DNA of 64,000 nucleotides from Streptomyces sp. Ru71. Its GTDB lineage: Bacteria > Actinomycetota > Actinomycetes > Streptomycetales > Streptomycetaceae. The stretch lies in the NCBI RefSeq assembly GCF_002920535.1, contig NZ_PQSS01000015.1, positions 1-64,000 of the forward strand. Reading direction: 5' to 3'. The position numbers were made by a program, and so were the translations under genes. Below, in pieces: positions 44,996 through 53,519 of the stretch. The notes under the pieces were generated by a model, which saw nothing but the letters and a program-made list of their open reading frames with translations, made no database searches and was not told the DNA's origin. The first letter of the stretch is position 1. Each line of letters starts with the position of its first letter.

Positions 44996-45673
44996 TCAGG
45001 GAGCTACGGCGCGACCTGTCTGCGGGGAGATCCGGCCGGTGCACAGGCCCTTGCTCGCCAGGGTCTGCGCGATGCGGGGGATCGCGGCGAGCGTGTTGGC
45101 GGGCCACTCGTGCATGAGGATGATCTGGCCGGCCGTGAGCCGGGCGGTGGCCTGCACGATGGCGTCGGTGCTCGCCCCGTTCCAGTCCTGGGAGTCCACG
45201 TCCCAGATGATCTGGGTCAGACCGTACTTGGCCTCGATCGCCTGCACCGTCGCGTTGGTCTCGCCGTAGGGCGGCCGGAACAGTCTCGGCGTGCCGCCCC
45301 CGGCATTCGCGATGGCCTGCTGGGTGCGGGAGATCTCGGAGTCGATCTGGGCCTGGCCCAGCTGTGTCAGGTGGGGATGGGTGTAGCTGTGGTTGCCTAT
45401 CCACATGCCGGCGGCGACCTCCGCCCGGACCTGGGCGGGGTGGGCGGCCGCGTACTGGCCCTCGTTGAACATCGTGGCCCTGAGTCCGTACTGCCTAAGG
45501 GCGTTGAGCAGGGCGGGTGTGTGGGTGTCGGAGGGGCCGTCGTCGAAGGTGAGGCCGACGTAGCCGGTGCAGCCGGCGGCGTGTGCCGGGGTGGCCGGGA
45601 CGGTGAGGGTGCCGGCCAGGGCCGTCGCGCTGACGGCCAGTCCGACGGCCAGTGAGCGTGCTGCGGTGCGCAT
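44996..45673 (-). CDS. Secreted polysaccharide deacetylase (acetyl-xylan esterase-like, CE4)
   Basis: The 225-residue protein has a signal peptide (1-33, ending PAHA) and a CE4 NodB domain: LTFDDGPSD with the metal-binding Asp, NHSYTHPHL with the HxxxH pair, and RPPYGE. The final LMHEWP motif supplies the C-terminal His. It probably removes acetyl groups from xylan or a related polysaccharide. The start is ATG 45673 with GGAG upstream. It lies 44 nt downstream of the GH11 xylanase gene and is likely co-transcribed, as in the xylanase-esterase operons of Streptomyces. Confidence 0.9.
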   Translation of the reverse strand: MRTAARSLAVGLAVSATALAGTLTVPATPAHAAGCTGYVGLTFDDGPSDTHTPALLNALRQYGLRATMFNEGQYAAAHPAQVRAEVAAGMWIGNHSYTHPHLTQLGQAQIDSEISRTQQAIANAGGGTPRLFRPPYGETNATVQAIEAKYGLTQIIWDVDSQDWNGASTDAIVQATARLTAGQIILMHEWPANTLAAIPRIAQTLASKGLCTGRISPQTGRAVAP

Positions 45674-45717
45674 GGGGGGTTCTCCTCGTGTCGTGTCGGC
45701 TGCCTGCCGCCGCGCCC

Positions 45718-46413
45718 TCAACCGCTCACCGTGATGCTGGAGCTCCCGCTGCTCTGGTAGCCCTCGGTGGCGAGGATCATGTAGTAGCTGAAGCTGCCCA
45801 GCCGCATGCCGTAGCGGGCCCACGCGTCGAAGTGGTTGCCGGTGGTGATGGTGCCGCCCGTCCTCCGGGACTGCCTGACGCTCCAGTACTGGTTGAAGGT
45901 CTTGGTGCCTTCCACCGAGGGGGCGTTGTAGCGCGTCGTCTGGTAGACGTCGTAGGTGCCGCCGTCGCTGGTGACCGTGCCCTTGTACGTTCCGGTGGGC
46001 CGGTAGGTGCCCCAGTTGTCGACGATGTAGTACTCGACGAGCGGGTTGGAGGTCCACCCGTACAGCGCGAGGTAGCCGTTGCCGGACGGGCTGAAGCCGC
46101 CCCAGTACTGCACGTTCCTGCGTCCGCCGTTGCTCCAGCCCTTGCCCGCGACGAAGTTGCCGCAGTTGCGCCACGAGGTGCTGTAGCTGCCGCCGGATCC
46201 CAGCGTCATCGAGACCGACCCGCCGCCGTCGGTCCAGAACGAGTAGTAGAAGCCGTTGTTGATGCCGGTCTGGTTGGTGGTGATGGTCGTGTCGGCGTGC
46301 GCCGTGCCGGGCAGCAGCAGGCCGGACGCGGACGCGGCGAGCGCCAGCGTGCCGGTGCGGGTGATGAAGCCTCGGCGGTCCATCGGGCGGGAGAGAGGGT
46401 TCTCCATGTCCAT
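45718..46413 (-). CDS. GH11 endo-1,4-beta-xylanase, Tat-exported (XlnC-like)
   Basis: The 231-residue enzyme has a twin-arginine signal ([13 protein letters not shown] at 13-14) with cleavage after AHA at about 40. The mature domain is a single GH11 jelly roll with nucleophile Glu127 ([12 protein letters not shown]) and acid/base Glu217 ([11 protein letters not shown]). There is no carbohydrate-binding module. It cuts xylan outside the cell. The start is ATG 46413 with AGGAGGA upstream; ATG 46407 is an alternative. A good promoter and CGAA-TTCG elements lie upstream. Confidence 0.93.
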   Translation of the reverse strand: MDMENPLSRPMDRRGFITRTGTLALAASASGLLLPGTAHADTTITTNQTGINNGFYYSFWTDGGGSVSMTLGSGGSYSTSWRNCGNFVAGKGWSNGGRRNVQYWGGFSPSGNGYLALYGWTSNPLVEYYIVDNWGTYRPTGTYKGTVTSDGGTYDVYQTTRYNAPSVEGTKTFNQYWSVRQSRRTGGTITTGNHFDAWARYGMRLGSFSYYMILATEGYQSSGSSSITVSG

Positions 46414-46523
46414 GCTTCCTCCTGAAGCAGCCGGAGAGGGGACCCCTATGCCGGAATGGCATGTCCACGCCATCAGTGGGGGTGCGGGTCGTCTCCACTG
46501 GGGGCGGGCCGGGGTTGCTCAGG

Positions 46524-46552
46524 AGTATGCGCAGCCGCAAAACGCCGGTCAA
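46524..46552 (-). promoter_or_regulatory. Vegetative-type promoter of the xylanase operon
   Basis: On the minus strand TTGACC (46552-46547) and CATACT (46529-46524) are separated by exactly 17 bp. The start of transcription would be about 100 nt before the xylanase ATG. Confidence 0.7.
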
Positions 46553-46559
46553 TGCGTTC

Positions 46560-46619
46560 GTTTCCGAAACTTCCTCGAAATTCGCCGTCCATGAAACGCC
46601 CCGACTTCCGAAAGCTTCG
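46560..46619. promoter_or_regulatory. Operator-like CGAA-N-TTCG elements
   Basis: GTTTCCGAAAC (46560-46570), CGAA-A-TTCG (46576-46584) and CGAA-AGC-TTCG (46609-46619) cluster just upstream of the xylanase -35. CGAA-N-TTCG resembles the BxlR operator described for a Streptomyces xylobiose regulon. A similar CGAA-ACA-TTCG lies before the importer gene at 47327-47337. Confidence 0.55.
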
Positions 46620-46709
46620 AATCCTCGGCGAATCCGCACTCCACAGCCGTAGCGAGCCCGTCTCGGGGTAACCGCGTAGACACGTGAAGTCTGCACGGGC
46701 AAGGAAGAC

Positions 46710-47126
46710 ATGGACGGACGTTCGCTGCGCGCGGTGGGCTGGGCCCGCTCGCTGCCGCTCGACAGCCAGGTCAAGACGGCGCGTGACTGGGCGCGGGCCC
46801 ATCTGGACGAGCTCGGCTGGACGAGCCGGCATCCCGGCACGGCGGACGACGTGCTGCTGGTCGTGTCCGAACTGGTCACCAACGCGCACGTGCACGGGCA
46901 CAGCACCGCGCAGCTGGTGATGTCGTGGGACAGCCAGTGCCTGCACATCGCGGTGCACGACGCCTCGCCGGTGCTGCCGGCGCCCCGCGAGCCCGACGAG
47001 CTGCGGCCCGGTGGGCGGGGCATCCTGCTCATGGAGGCGCTGGCCGACCGCTGGGAGGCCCGGCGCTGCCCGCACGGCAAGACCGTCATCGCCTGTTTCC
47101 GTCCCCCGGCCGACTCGGCAGGCTGA
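46710..47126 (+). CDS. RsbW-like anti-sigma ATPase
   Basis: The 138-residue HATPase_c_2 protein has the N-box VVSELVTNAHVHGHS, a degenerate G1 box VHDASPVLP and the G2 motif GGRGILLMEAL. Such proteins bind and inhibit sigma-B-type factors or act as phospho-relay kinases. ATG 46710 has AAGGAAG upstream. Unlike the 44301 gene, its frame is intact. No sigma or antagonist gene is adjacent. Confidence 0.88.
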   Translation: MDGRSLRAVGWARSLPLDSQVKTARDWARAHLDELGWTSRHPGTADDVLLVVSELVTNAHVHGHSTAQLVMSWDSQCLHIAVHDASPVLPAPREPDELRPGGRGILLMEALADRWEARRCPHGKTVIACFRPPADSAG

Positions 47127-47269
47127 CGCCCCTTCGAAACAGTCGGAAGCCGACCACCCGGCCTCTCGGTGCCGGCGTGGCTTCCCACCCCACCTCCCGC
47201 ATGCCATGTCAAGCCCGGGGAGTTGTGAGTTCCTGCTGGTAACGGTTTGGCCGCGTGCGTGCACGACCG

Positions 47270-47298
47270 TTGACCGGCTATCCGCCCTGCCCTACTGT
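47270..47298 (+). promoter_or_regulatory. Promoter of the sugar importer operon
   Basis: TTGACC (47270-47275) and TACTGT (47293-47298) are 17 bp apart, a strong vegetative-type promoter. The operator at 47312-47337 begins about 7 nt past the expected transcription start. Confidence 0.75.
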
Positions 47299-47311
47299 CC
47301 AGCCGCAGGAC

Positions 47312-47337
47312 TTTCGAGCATCAGCTCGAAACATTCG
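47312..47337. promoter_or_regulatory. Operator of the sugar importer operon
   Basis: TTTCGAGC-ATCA-GCTCGAAA (47312-47331) is a perfect 8-bp-arm palindrome and overlaps CGAA-ACA-TTCG (47327-47337). A repressor bound here would block transcription start and translation start, as LacI-type sugar regulators do. Confidence 0.65.
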
Positions 47338-47346
47338 GAAGGCGGA

Positions 47347-48657
47347 ATGACCCCCATGCGTACACGGATGTCCCGGGTGCTCACCTGCGCCGCGACGCTC
47401 GCCCTCGCGGCGGCGAGCCTCACGGCCTGCGGAAACGGCAGCGGCGGCGGCTCCTCGAACGACGGCAGGATTCATGTGCTCGTCTACGGCGACGCCAGCA
47501 ACAAGGTCGAGAAGCAGATCGTGGACACCTTCAACAAGACGTCCGACGTGAAGGCCGTCCTCGACACCATCCCCGGCGCCGACTACCAGCAGAAGCTGCA
47601 GACGATCATCAACACCCCGCAGGCGCCGGACATCTTCTTCAACTGGGGCGGCGGCAGCATCCAGCCGTTCGTCAAGGCCGACCTGCTGATGCCGCTGGAC
47701 GACATGATCAAGCAGAACCCGGCGCTGAAGGACAAGTTCCTGCCCGCCGTCTTCAACAGTGCCGTCATCGACGGCAAGCCCTACGGCATCCCCATGCGCG
47801 GCACGCAGCCGGTGCTGCTGTTCCACAACAAGGAGGTGCTCGACAAGGCCGGTGTGCAGCCGCCGCGCACCTGGGACGAACTGCTCGGCGCCGTACGCAA
47901 GTTGAAGGCCGAGGGTGTCACGCCGATCGCCCTCGGCGGCGGCGACCAGTGGCCCACGCTGATGTGGTTCGAGTACGTCTACGACCGGGTCGCCGGACCC
48001 GGCCTGTTCCAGAAGGCCCTCGACGGCGACAAGGACGTCTGGGCGAGCGCGGACAGCAAGAAGGCGCTCGGCATGCTCAAGGACCTCGTGGACGCCGGGG
48101 CCTTCGGCAAGACCTACGACTCGGTGAAGTACACCAACGGCGCCTCCCCGGCCCTGGTGGCCTCCGGCAAGGCCGGCTTCGAGCTGATGGGCTCCTGGTA
48201 CTACGCCCAACAGCAGCAGGACGCCAAGGACTTCGCCGCCAAGGGCCTGGGCTACACCACCTTCCCGACCATCCCCGGCGGCAAGGGCGACGCCAGTGAC
48301 GTGGTCGGCAACACCAACAACTTCTACTCGGTGCTGAAGAAGACCAAGCACCCCGAGGCCGTCGCCGCCTTCCTGAAGCTCATGTACTCCGACGAGTTCG
48401 TCAAGGCCCAGCTCGCCATAGGCAACCTGCCGACCACCACCAACACCCCGCCGCTCCTGGGCACCTCGGCCAGCCCCGAGTACTCACGCTTCCAGTACGA
48501 CCTCGTCGCCAAGGCCAAGTCCTTCCAGCTCTCCTGGGACCAGGCCTACCCGCCGGCCGCGATCACGCCCATCCACCAGGCCGTCCAGCAGTTCTTCAAC
48601 GGGCAACTGGACGCGGACGGCTTCGCCACGGCCATGCAGGCCCTCCCGACCGAGTGA
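47347..48657 (+). CDS. Sugar ABC transporter substrate-binding lipoprotein (BxlE-like)
   Basis: The 436-residue family 1 solute-binding protein has a lipobox SLTAC and a mature domain rich in sugar-contact aromatic residues (NWGGGSIQPF, GGGDQWPTLMWFEY, MGSWYYAQQQQ). In the context of xylanase and a GH3 enzyme it probably binds xylobiose or xylo-oligosaccharides. The start ATG 47347 follows GGAAGG by 4 nt; ATG 47356 is an alternative. It is the first gene of an importer/glycosidase operon. Confidence 0.92.
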   Translation: MTPMRTRMSRVLTCAATLALAAASLTACGNGSGGGSSNDGRIHVLVYGDASNKVEKQIVDTFNKTSDVKAVLDTIPGADYQQKLQTIINTPQAPDIFFNWGGGSIQPFVKADLLMPLDDMIKQNPALKDKFLPAVFNSAVIDGKPYGIPMRGTQPVLLFHNKEVLDKAGVQPPRTWDELLGAVRKLKAEGVTPIALGGGDQWPTLMWFEYVYDRVAGPGLFQKALDGDKDVWASADSKKALGMLKDLVDAGAFGKTYDSVKYTNGASPALVASGKAGFELMGSWYYAQQQQDAKDFAAKGLGYTTFPTIPGGKGDASDVVGNTNNFYSVLKKTKHPEAVAAFLKLMYSDEFVKAQLAIGNLPTTTNTPPLLGTSASPEYSRFQYDLVAKAKSFQLSWDQAYPPAAITPIHQAVQQFFNGQLDADGFATAMQALPTE

Positions 48658-48664
48658 CCCCCTC

Positions 48665-49618
48665 ATGACCACACAGATCTTCAGCGCTCCGCCCGCCACC
48701 GCGGCCACCGCCAAGGCCCGGCGGCCGGAGGGCTCCTCCGGCACCCACGGCACGCGCCCCGGCTTCGCCTGGGCGCTGCCCGCCACCGTGTTCTTCGCCC
48801 TCTTCGCCATCGCTCCGCTGATCATGGTGGCGGTGCTGTCCTTCACGAGCTGGAACGGCCTCGGCTCGCCCGAGTTCGTCGGGACGGACAACTGGAGCCG
48901 CCTGTTCGACGACCCGGTGATGATCAAGAGCATCTGGCTGACCCTGCTGCTCACCGCCCTCGGCGTGGCCCTGCAGACCCCGCTGAGCATCGTCCTCGGC
49001 GTCTGGGCCGCCGGACACCAGCGCAACCGCGCGGTGCTGTCGGCGATCTACTTCATCCCGCTGCTGCTGTCCTCCACCGCCGTCTCCGTGCTCTGGCGGG
49101 CCCTGCTCGACCCGAACTTCGGCATCCCCGCCCGGATGACCTGGCTGTTCGGGGACGGCAACCTCTTCGGCGAGCAGACCACGGCCATCGGCGTGCTGGC
49201 CTTCGTCTCCACCTGGCAGTTCACCCCGTTCCACACGCTGATCTACCAGGGCGCCGCCCGTGCCGTTCCGCAGGTGCTCTACCAGGCGGCCGCGATCGAC
49301 GGGGCCGGACGCTACCGCCAGTTCTTCCACATCACCCTGCCGCAGCTGCGCAACGCGGTCATCACCTCGACGATCCTGATGATCGTCGGCGGGCTCACCA
49401 CCTTCGAGACGGTGCTCATCCTCACCCAGGGCGGACCGGGCACCGACACCACCATCAGCGCCTACTACATGTACCAAAAGGCCTTCAAGGGCTTCGACTT
49501 CGGCGCCGGGTCGGCCATCGCCCTGTGCCTGGTCGTGGCCGCCACCGTCATCTCGCTGGTCGTCGTCCGGGTCTCCGGCTACGACAAGATGCGCAGCTCC
49601 ATGGAGGGTGTCTCATGA
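48665..49618 (+). CDS. Sugar ABC transporter permease 1 (BxlF-like)
   Basis: The 317-residue membrane protein has six hydrophobic segments and the EAA loop YQAAAIDGAGRYRQFFHITL that contacts the ATPase. The 35-residue N-terminal tail before helix 1 is typical of MalF-type permeases. It starts 7 nt after the binding protein gene and overlaps the next start (ATGA). No ATPase gene is in the operon, so a shared MsiK-type ATPase is expected. Confidence 0.93.
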   Translation: MTTQIFSAPPATAATAKARRPEGSSGTHGTRPGFAWALPATVFFALFAIAPLIMVAVLSFTSWNGLGSPEFVGTDNWSRLFDDPVMIKSIWLTLLLTALGVALQTPLSIVLGVWAAGHQRNRAVLSAIYFIPLLLSSTAVSVLWRALLDPNFGIPARMTWLFGDGNLFGEQTTAIGVLAFVSTWQFTPFHTLIYQGAARAVPQVLYQAAAIDGAGRYRQFFHITLPQLRNAVITSTILMIVGGLTTFETVLILTQGGPGTDTTISAYYMYQKAFKGFDFGAGSAIALCLVVAATVISLVVVRVSGYDKMRSSMEGVS

Positions 49619-50433
49619 GGCGACGCCCCAACTACCTGGCCGGCGCCGGCTCGATCGTCTGGCTGGTGCTGGTGGGCCTGCCGCTGTACGTCATGCTCGC
49701 CGCCACCCTGCGCTCCCGGCAGGACTACGCCACGGGCGGCCCGCTGTCCTTCCCCGGCGACTTCACCCTCGACAACTACACCGGTGCCTTCGACTCCGGC
49801 TTCGGCCGCTACTTTTTCAACACCATCGTCGTCACCGTCTGCGTCGTCGCCCTCGTCCTGCTGCTGGTGCCGCCGCTGGCCTACGCGATCGTGCGCAGCC
49901 GCAGCCGGGTCACCTCGCACATCTTCCGGCTGTTCCTGCTGGGCCTCGCCATCCCCGCCCAGGCCGTCATCGTCCCGATGTTCTACCTGATCAGCGAGGC
50001 GGGCCTGTACGACAACCTGCTCGGGGTCATCCTGCCCACCGCCGCCTTCTGCCTGCCGATGTCGGCGCTCATCCTCAGCGGGGCCATGCGTGACATCTCC
50101 CCGGAGCTGTTCGAGGCCATGACGATGGACGGCGCGAGCCCCAGGCGGATGTTCTTCCAGCTCGTCGTCCCCCTCTCGCGCGGCGGCCTGTCCACGATCG
50201 TGGTCTTCTCCGCGCTGCAGGCCTGGAACGGCTTCCTGTTCCCGCTCGTCCTGACCCAGTCCGACTCCACCAAGGTGATCACCCTGGGTCTGTACAACTT
50301 CCAGACCGAACACGGCATCGACATCCCCGGCCTGCTCGGAGCCGTGACGCTGTCCATGGTGCCCGTCCTGCTCGTCTACCTGTTCGCCCGCAGGGCCCTC
50401 GTCCAGGGCCTGATGGGCGTGGGAGGAAAGTGA
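49615..50433 (+). CDS. Sugar ABC transporter permease 2 (BxlG-like)
   Basis: The 272-residue MalG-type permease has six TM segments and the EAA loop FEAMTMDGASPRRMFFQLVV. Its start ATG overlaps the upstream stop, and its stop overlaps the GH3 start (GTGA at 50430), so all four genes are translationally linked. Confidence 0.93.
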   Translation: MRRRPNYLAGAGSIVWLVLVGLPLYVMLAATLRSRQDYATGGPLSFPGDFTLDNYTGAFDSGFGRYFFNTIVVTVCVVALVLLLVPPLAYAIVRSRSRVTSHIFRLFLLGLAIPAQAVIVPMFYLISEAGLYDNLLGVILPTAAFCLPMSALILSGAMRDISPELFEAMTMDGASPRRMFFQLVVPLSRGGLSTIVVFSALQAWNGFLFPLVLTQSDSTKVITLGLYNFQTEHGIDIPGLLGAVTLSMVPVLLVYLFARRALVQGLMGVGGK

Positions 50434-52811
50434 CCGCCAACGTGGCCGTAGAGACCACCTCCGCAACCCCCCTGTGGAACGACCCCGCCCAGGACATCGC
50501 CACCCGCGTGTCCGCGCTGATCGACGCCATGACCCTGAAGGAGAAGATCGCCCAGCTGTACGGGGTGTGGGTCGGCGCCTCCGACGAGGGCGGCGAAGTG
50601 GCCCCGCACCAGCACGACATGGAGGACGCGGTCGACCTCGACGCCCTCCTGCCGGCCGGTCTGGGCCAGCTCACCCGCCCCTTCGGCACCGCGCCCGTCG
50701 ACCCCGCGCTCGGCGCGCTGTCCCTGCTGCGCACCCAGACGCGGATCGCCGCCGCCAACCGCTTCGGCATCCCGGCGCTCGCGCACGAGGAGTGCCTGGC
50801 CGGGTTCGCCACCTGGGGCGCCACCGCCTACCCGGTCCCGCTGTCCTGGGGCGCCACCTTCGACCCGGGGCTGATCCGCGAGATGGCCGCCGCCATCGGC
50901 CGCGACATGCGGTCCGTCGGCGTCCACCAGGGCCTCGCGCCCGTGCTCGACGTGGTCCGCGACGCACGCTGGGGCCGCGTGGAGGAGACCATCGGGGAGG
51001 ACCCCTACCTCGTCGGCAGCATCGGCACCGCCTACGTCCAGGGTCTGCAGTCCGCCGGTGTCGTCGCGACCCTCAAGCACTTCGTCGGCTACTCGGCCTC
51101 CCGCGCCGGCCGCAACCTCGCGCCTGTGGGCATGGGCCCGCGCGAGCGGGCGGACGTCCTGCTGCCCCCCTTCGAGATGGCGGTGTGGGAGGGCGGGGCG
51201 CAGTCCGTCATGCACGCCTACACCGACACCGACGGCATGCCCTCGGCGGCCGACGAGGACCTCCTCACCGGTCTGCTGCGCGACACCTGGGGCTTCGACG
51301 GCACGGTCGTCGCCGACTACTTCGGCATCGCGTTCCTCAAGACCCTGCACGGCGTCGCCGGCGACTGGGCCGAGGCGGCGCAAGCGGCCCTGGGCGCGGG
51401 CGTCGACGTCGAACTGCCCACCGTCAAGACCTACGGCGCCCCCCTCACCGAAGCCGTCGCCGCCGGCCGGGTGCCGGAGGCGCTGATCGACCGCGCCCTG
51501 CGCCGGGTGCTCACCCAGAAGGCCCGGCTCGGCCTGCTCGACGCGGACTGGGACCCGGTGCCGGCCGCGCTGCGCGGAGCCGACCTGGACGACCCGGACG
51601 CCCTGCGCGGCACGATCGACCTGGACCCGCCCGCCAACCGGGAACTGGCCCGTGCGGTCGCCGAGGAAGCGGTCGTCCTGCTGACCAACGACGGCACCCT
51701 GCCCCTGGACCGGCCCCGCCGCATCGCCCTCGTCGGCCCCAACGCGGCAGAACCCACGGCCGTGCTCGGCTGCTACTCCTTCCCCCAGCACGTCGGCGTC
51801 CACCACCCCGAGACCCCGCCCGGCATCGACCTGCCCACGCTGCACGACGCCCTGCGCGCCGAGTTCCCGGACGCGCACCTCACCGTCGTACGCGGGACCG
51901 GCGTCGACGACGGCGACGTCACCGGCATCGCCGAGGCCGTGCGCACCGCCCGCGAGGCCGACGTCGTCATCGCGGCCCTGGGTGACCGTGCGGGCCTGTT
52001 CGGGCGGGGCACCAGCGGTGAGGGCTGCGACGCCGGGTCGCTGGCCCTGCCCGGCGCCCAGCAGCAGCTCCTCGACGAGCTGCTCGCCACCGGCACGCCC
52101 GTGGTGGCGGTGCTGCTCGCCGGCCGGCCCTACGCGCTGGGCCGCGCCGCCGACGAGGCCGCCGCGATCGTGCAGTCCTTCTTCCCCGGCGCCGGCGGAA
52201 CCACCGCCCTCGCCGGCGTGCTCAGCGGCCGGACCAACCCGTCGGGACGGCTGCCCGTCAGTGTGCCCCGCGACACCGGCGCCCAGCCGGCCACCTACCT
52301 CGGCGCCCGCCTGGCCCAGGCCAGCGACGTCTCCAGCGTCGACCCCACCGCGGCCTTCCCCTTCGGGCACGGCCTGTCCTACACGTCCTTCCACTGGGAC
52401 GACCTGGTCGTCGAGCGGCCCGAGGCGGACACCGGCGGGGAGTTCTCCCTCTCCTTCACGGTGCGCAACACCGGCGGGCGGCACGGCACCGAGGTCGTCC
52501 AGCTCTATCTGCACGACCCCGTCGCCTCCGTCGTCCAGCCGGTGCAGCGGCTCGTCGGCTACACCCGGCTCCCGCTCGCCCCGAGGGAGGAGCGCCGCCT
52601 GCGGGTGACCGTGCCGGCCGACCTCGCCTCCTTCACCGGCCGCGACGGGCGCCGGGTGATCGAACCGGGAGAACTCCAGCTGCGCCTGGCGGCCTCCAGC
52701 GCCGACGTGCGTCTCACGGCGACGGTCACCGTGACCGGCGCGGCCCGCATCGTGGACCACACCCGGCGGTTCCACCCGCGCTTCACGACAGAGCCGTACC
52801 TGCGGGCCTGA
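50430..52811 (+). CDS. GH3 beta-xylosidase/beta-glucosidase (BxlA-like)
   Basis: The 793-residue enzyme has the GH3 N-terminal barrel (about 20-360), the alpha/beta sandwich (about 390-600) and a C-terminal FnIII-like domain (about 660-790). The nucleophile is probably Asp296 in TVVADYFGIAFL. No signal peptide is seen, so it cleaves imported xylobiose or other disaccharides inside the cell. The start is GTG 50430 with GGAGGA upstream, overlapping the permease stop. Confidence 0.93.
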   Translation: MTANVAVETTSATPLWNDPAQDIATRVSALIDAMTLKEKIAQLYGVWVGASDEGGEVAPHQHDMEDAVDLDALLPAGLGQLTRPFGTAPVDPALGALSLLRTQTRIAAANRFGIPALAHEECLAGFATWGATAYPVPLSWGATFDPGLIREMAAAIGRDMRSVGVHQGLAPVLDVVRDARWGRVEETIGEDPYLVGSIGTAYVQGLQSAGVVATLKHFVGYSASRAGRNLAPVGMGPRERADVLLPPFEMAVWEGGAQSVMHAYTDTDGMPSAADEDLLTGLLRDTWGFDGTVVADYFGIAFLKTLHGVAGDWAEAAQAALGAGVDVELPTVKTYGAPLTEAVAAGRVPEALIDRALRRVLTQKARLGLLDADWDPVPAALRGADLDDPDALRGTIDLDPPANRELARAVAEEAVVLLTNDGTLPLDRPRRIALVGPNAAEPTAVLGCYSFPQHVGVHHPETPPGIDLPTLHDALRAEFPDAHLTVVRGTGVDDGDVTGIAEAVRTAREADVVIAALGDRAGLFGRGTSGEGCDAGSLALPGAQQQLLDELLATGTPVVAVLLAGRPYALGRAADEAAAIVQSFFPGAGGTTALAGVLSGRTNPSGRLPVSVPRDTGAQPATYLGARLAQASDVSSVDPTAAFPFGHGLSYTSFHWDDLVVERPEADTGGEFSLSFTVRNTGGRHGTEVVQLYLHDPVASVVQPVQRLVGYTRLPLAPREERRLRVTVPADLASFTGRDGRRVIEPGELQLRLAASSADVRLTATVTVTGAARIVDHTRRFHPRFTTEPYLRA

Positions 52812-52874
52812 CGGGCGCCGGCGGCAGGCGCACACTGGGGGGATACGCGGCCCGGCCCGCCCCTCGGAGGAGCC

Positions 52875-53411
52875 ATGCCCCACCTCGGCACGCCCGTCCC
52901 ACCCGACCCCGCACGGTCCGGCGGTGCGTGCCGCCGGGCCGTGCGCCGGGTGCTGCGCCGTCGTCGCGCCCCCGCCGGACGGGTGCCGAGGGCGGCCCAG
53001 ATGCGGGCCCTGCTGGCGGTGCTCGACGACACAGTGGCGGCGCAGTCGCCGGTGGACGCGGCCGTCGCCGCGTGCGGCTCGCCCGACGGCGCGACGGGGC
53101 AGGCGGCCCAGGACTGTGGGCGGGCCGCCCGCACCCTGCTCCGCCTGCGCGCCCGCCTGGGCGAGCTGCCGATCACCGAGCCCGACCTGATCGACGTACA
53201 GGCGAGCGCGGGACGGCTGCTGGCCTACGACCAGTGGATGGTGCAGCAGGCCCTGAACGTGGCCTTCACCACGCATCCCGACGCCCGCACCGAGGCGGCC
53301 CGGCTGGAACTCAACGGTCTGGGACGGCCCGCCGACACCCTGCGGCGGCTGAGGGACGCCCTCGCCCGGATGAGCCGGGTGGCGGAGGAGTGCCGGGCGC
53401 CGGCCCCATGA
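52875..53411 (+). CDS. Hypothetical helical protein
   Basis: The 178-residue protein has an Arg/Pro-rich N-terminus (1-45) followed by Ala/Leu-rich helical segments (about 40-60, 80-100 and 130-170). No family was recognised. ATG 52875 has GGAGGAG 2-7 nt upstream. It follows the GH3 gene by 63 nt. Confidence 0.65.
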   Translation: MPHLGTPVPPDPARSGGACRRAVRRVLRRRRAPAGRVPRAAQMRALLAVLDDTVAAQSPVDAAVAACGSPDGATGQAAQDCGRAARTLLRLRARLGELPITEPDLIDVQASAGRLLAYDQWMVQQALNVAFTTHPDARTEAARLELNGLGRPADTLRRLRDALARMSRVAEECRAPAP

Positions 53412-53519
53412 GAGCGCACCGCTCGCCGCCCCGGTGAGGCGGTTCTAAAGTGGCCTGCATCCCGCCGGACCGGCTGGTCACTCACCCCTGCAGGAGGCGG
53501 TCGAGACAAGGAGCGCACC

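Larger units (their letters stand above)
46414..46709. other. Divergent regulatory region of the xylanase operon
   Basis: This 296-bp AT-richer stretch holds the xylanase promoter (46524-46552) and several operator-like elements (46560-46619). It also contains the start region of the divergent anti-sigma ATPase gene. Confidence 0.6.
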
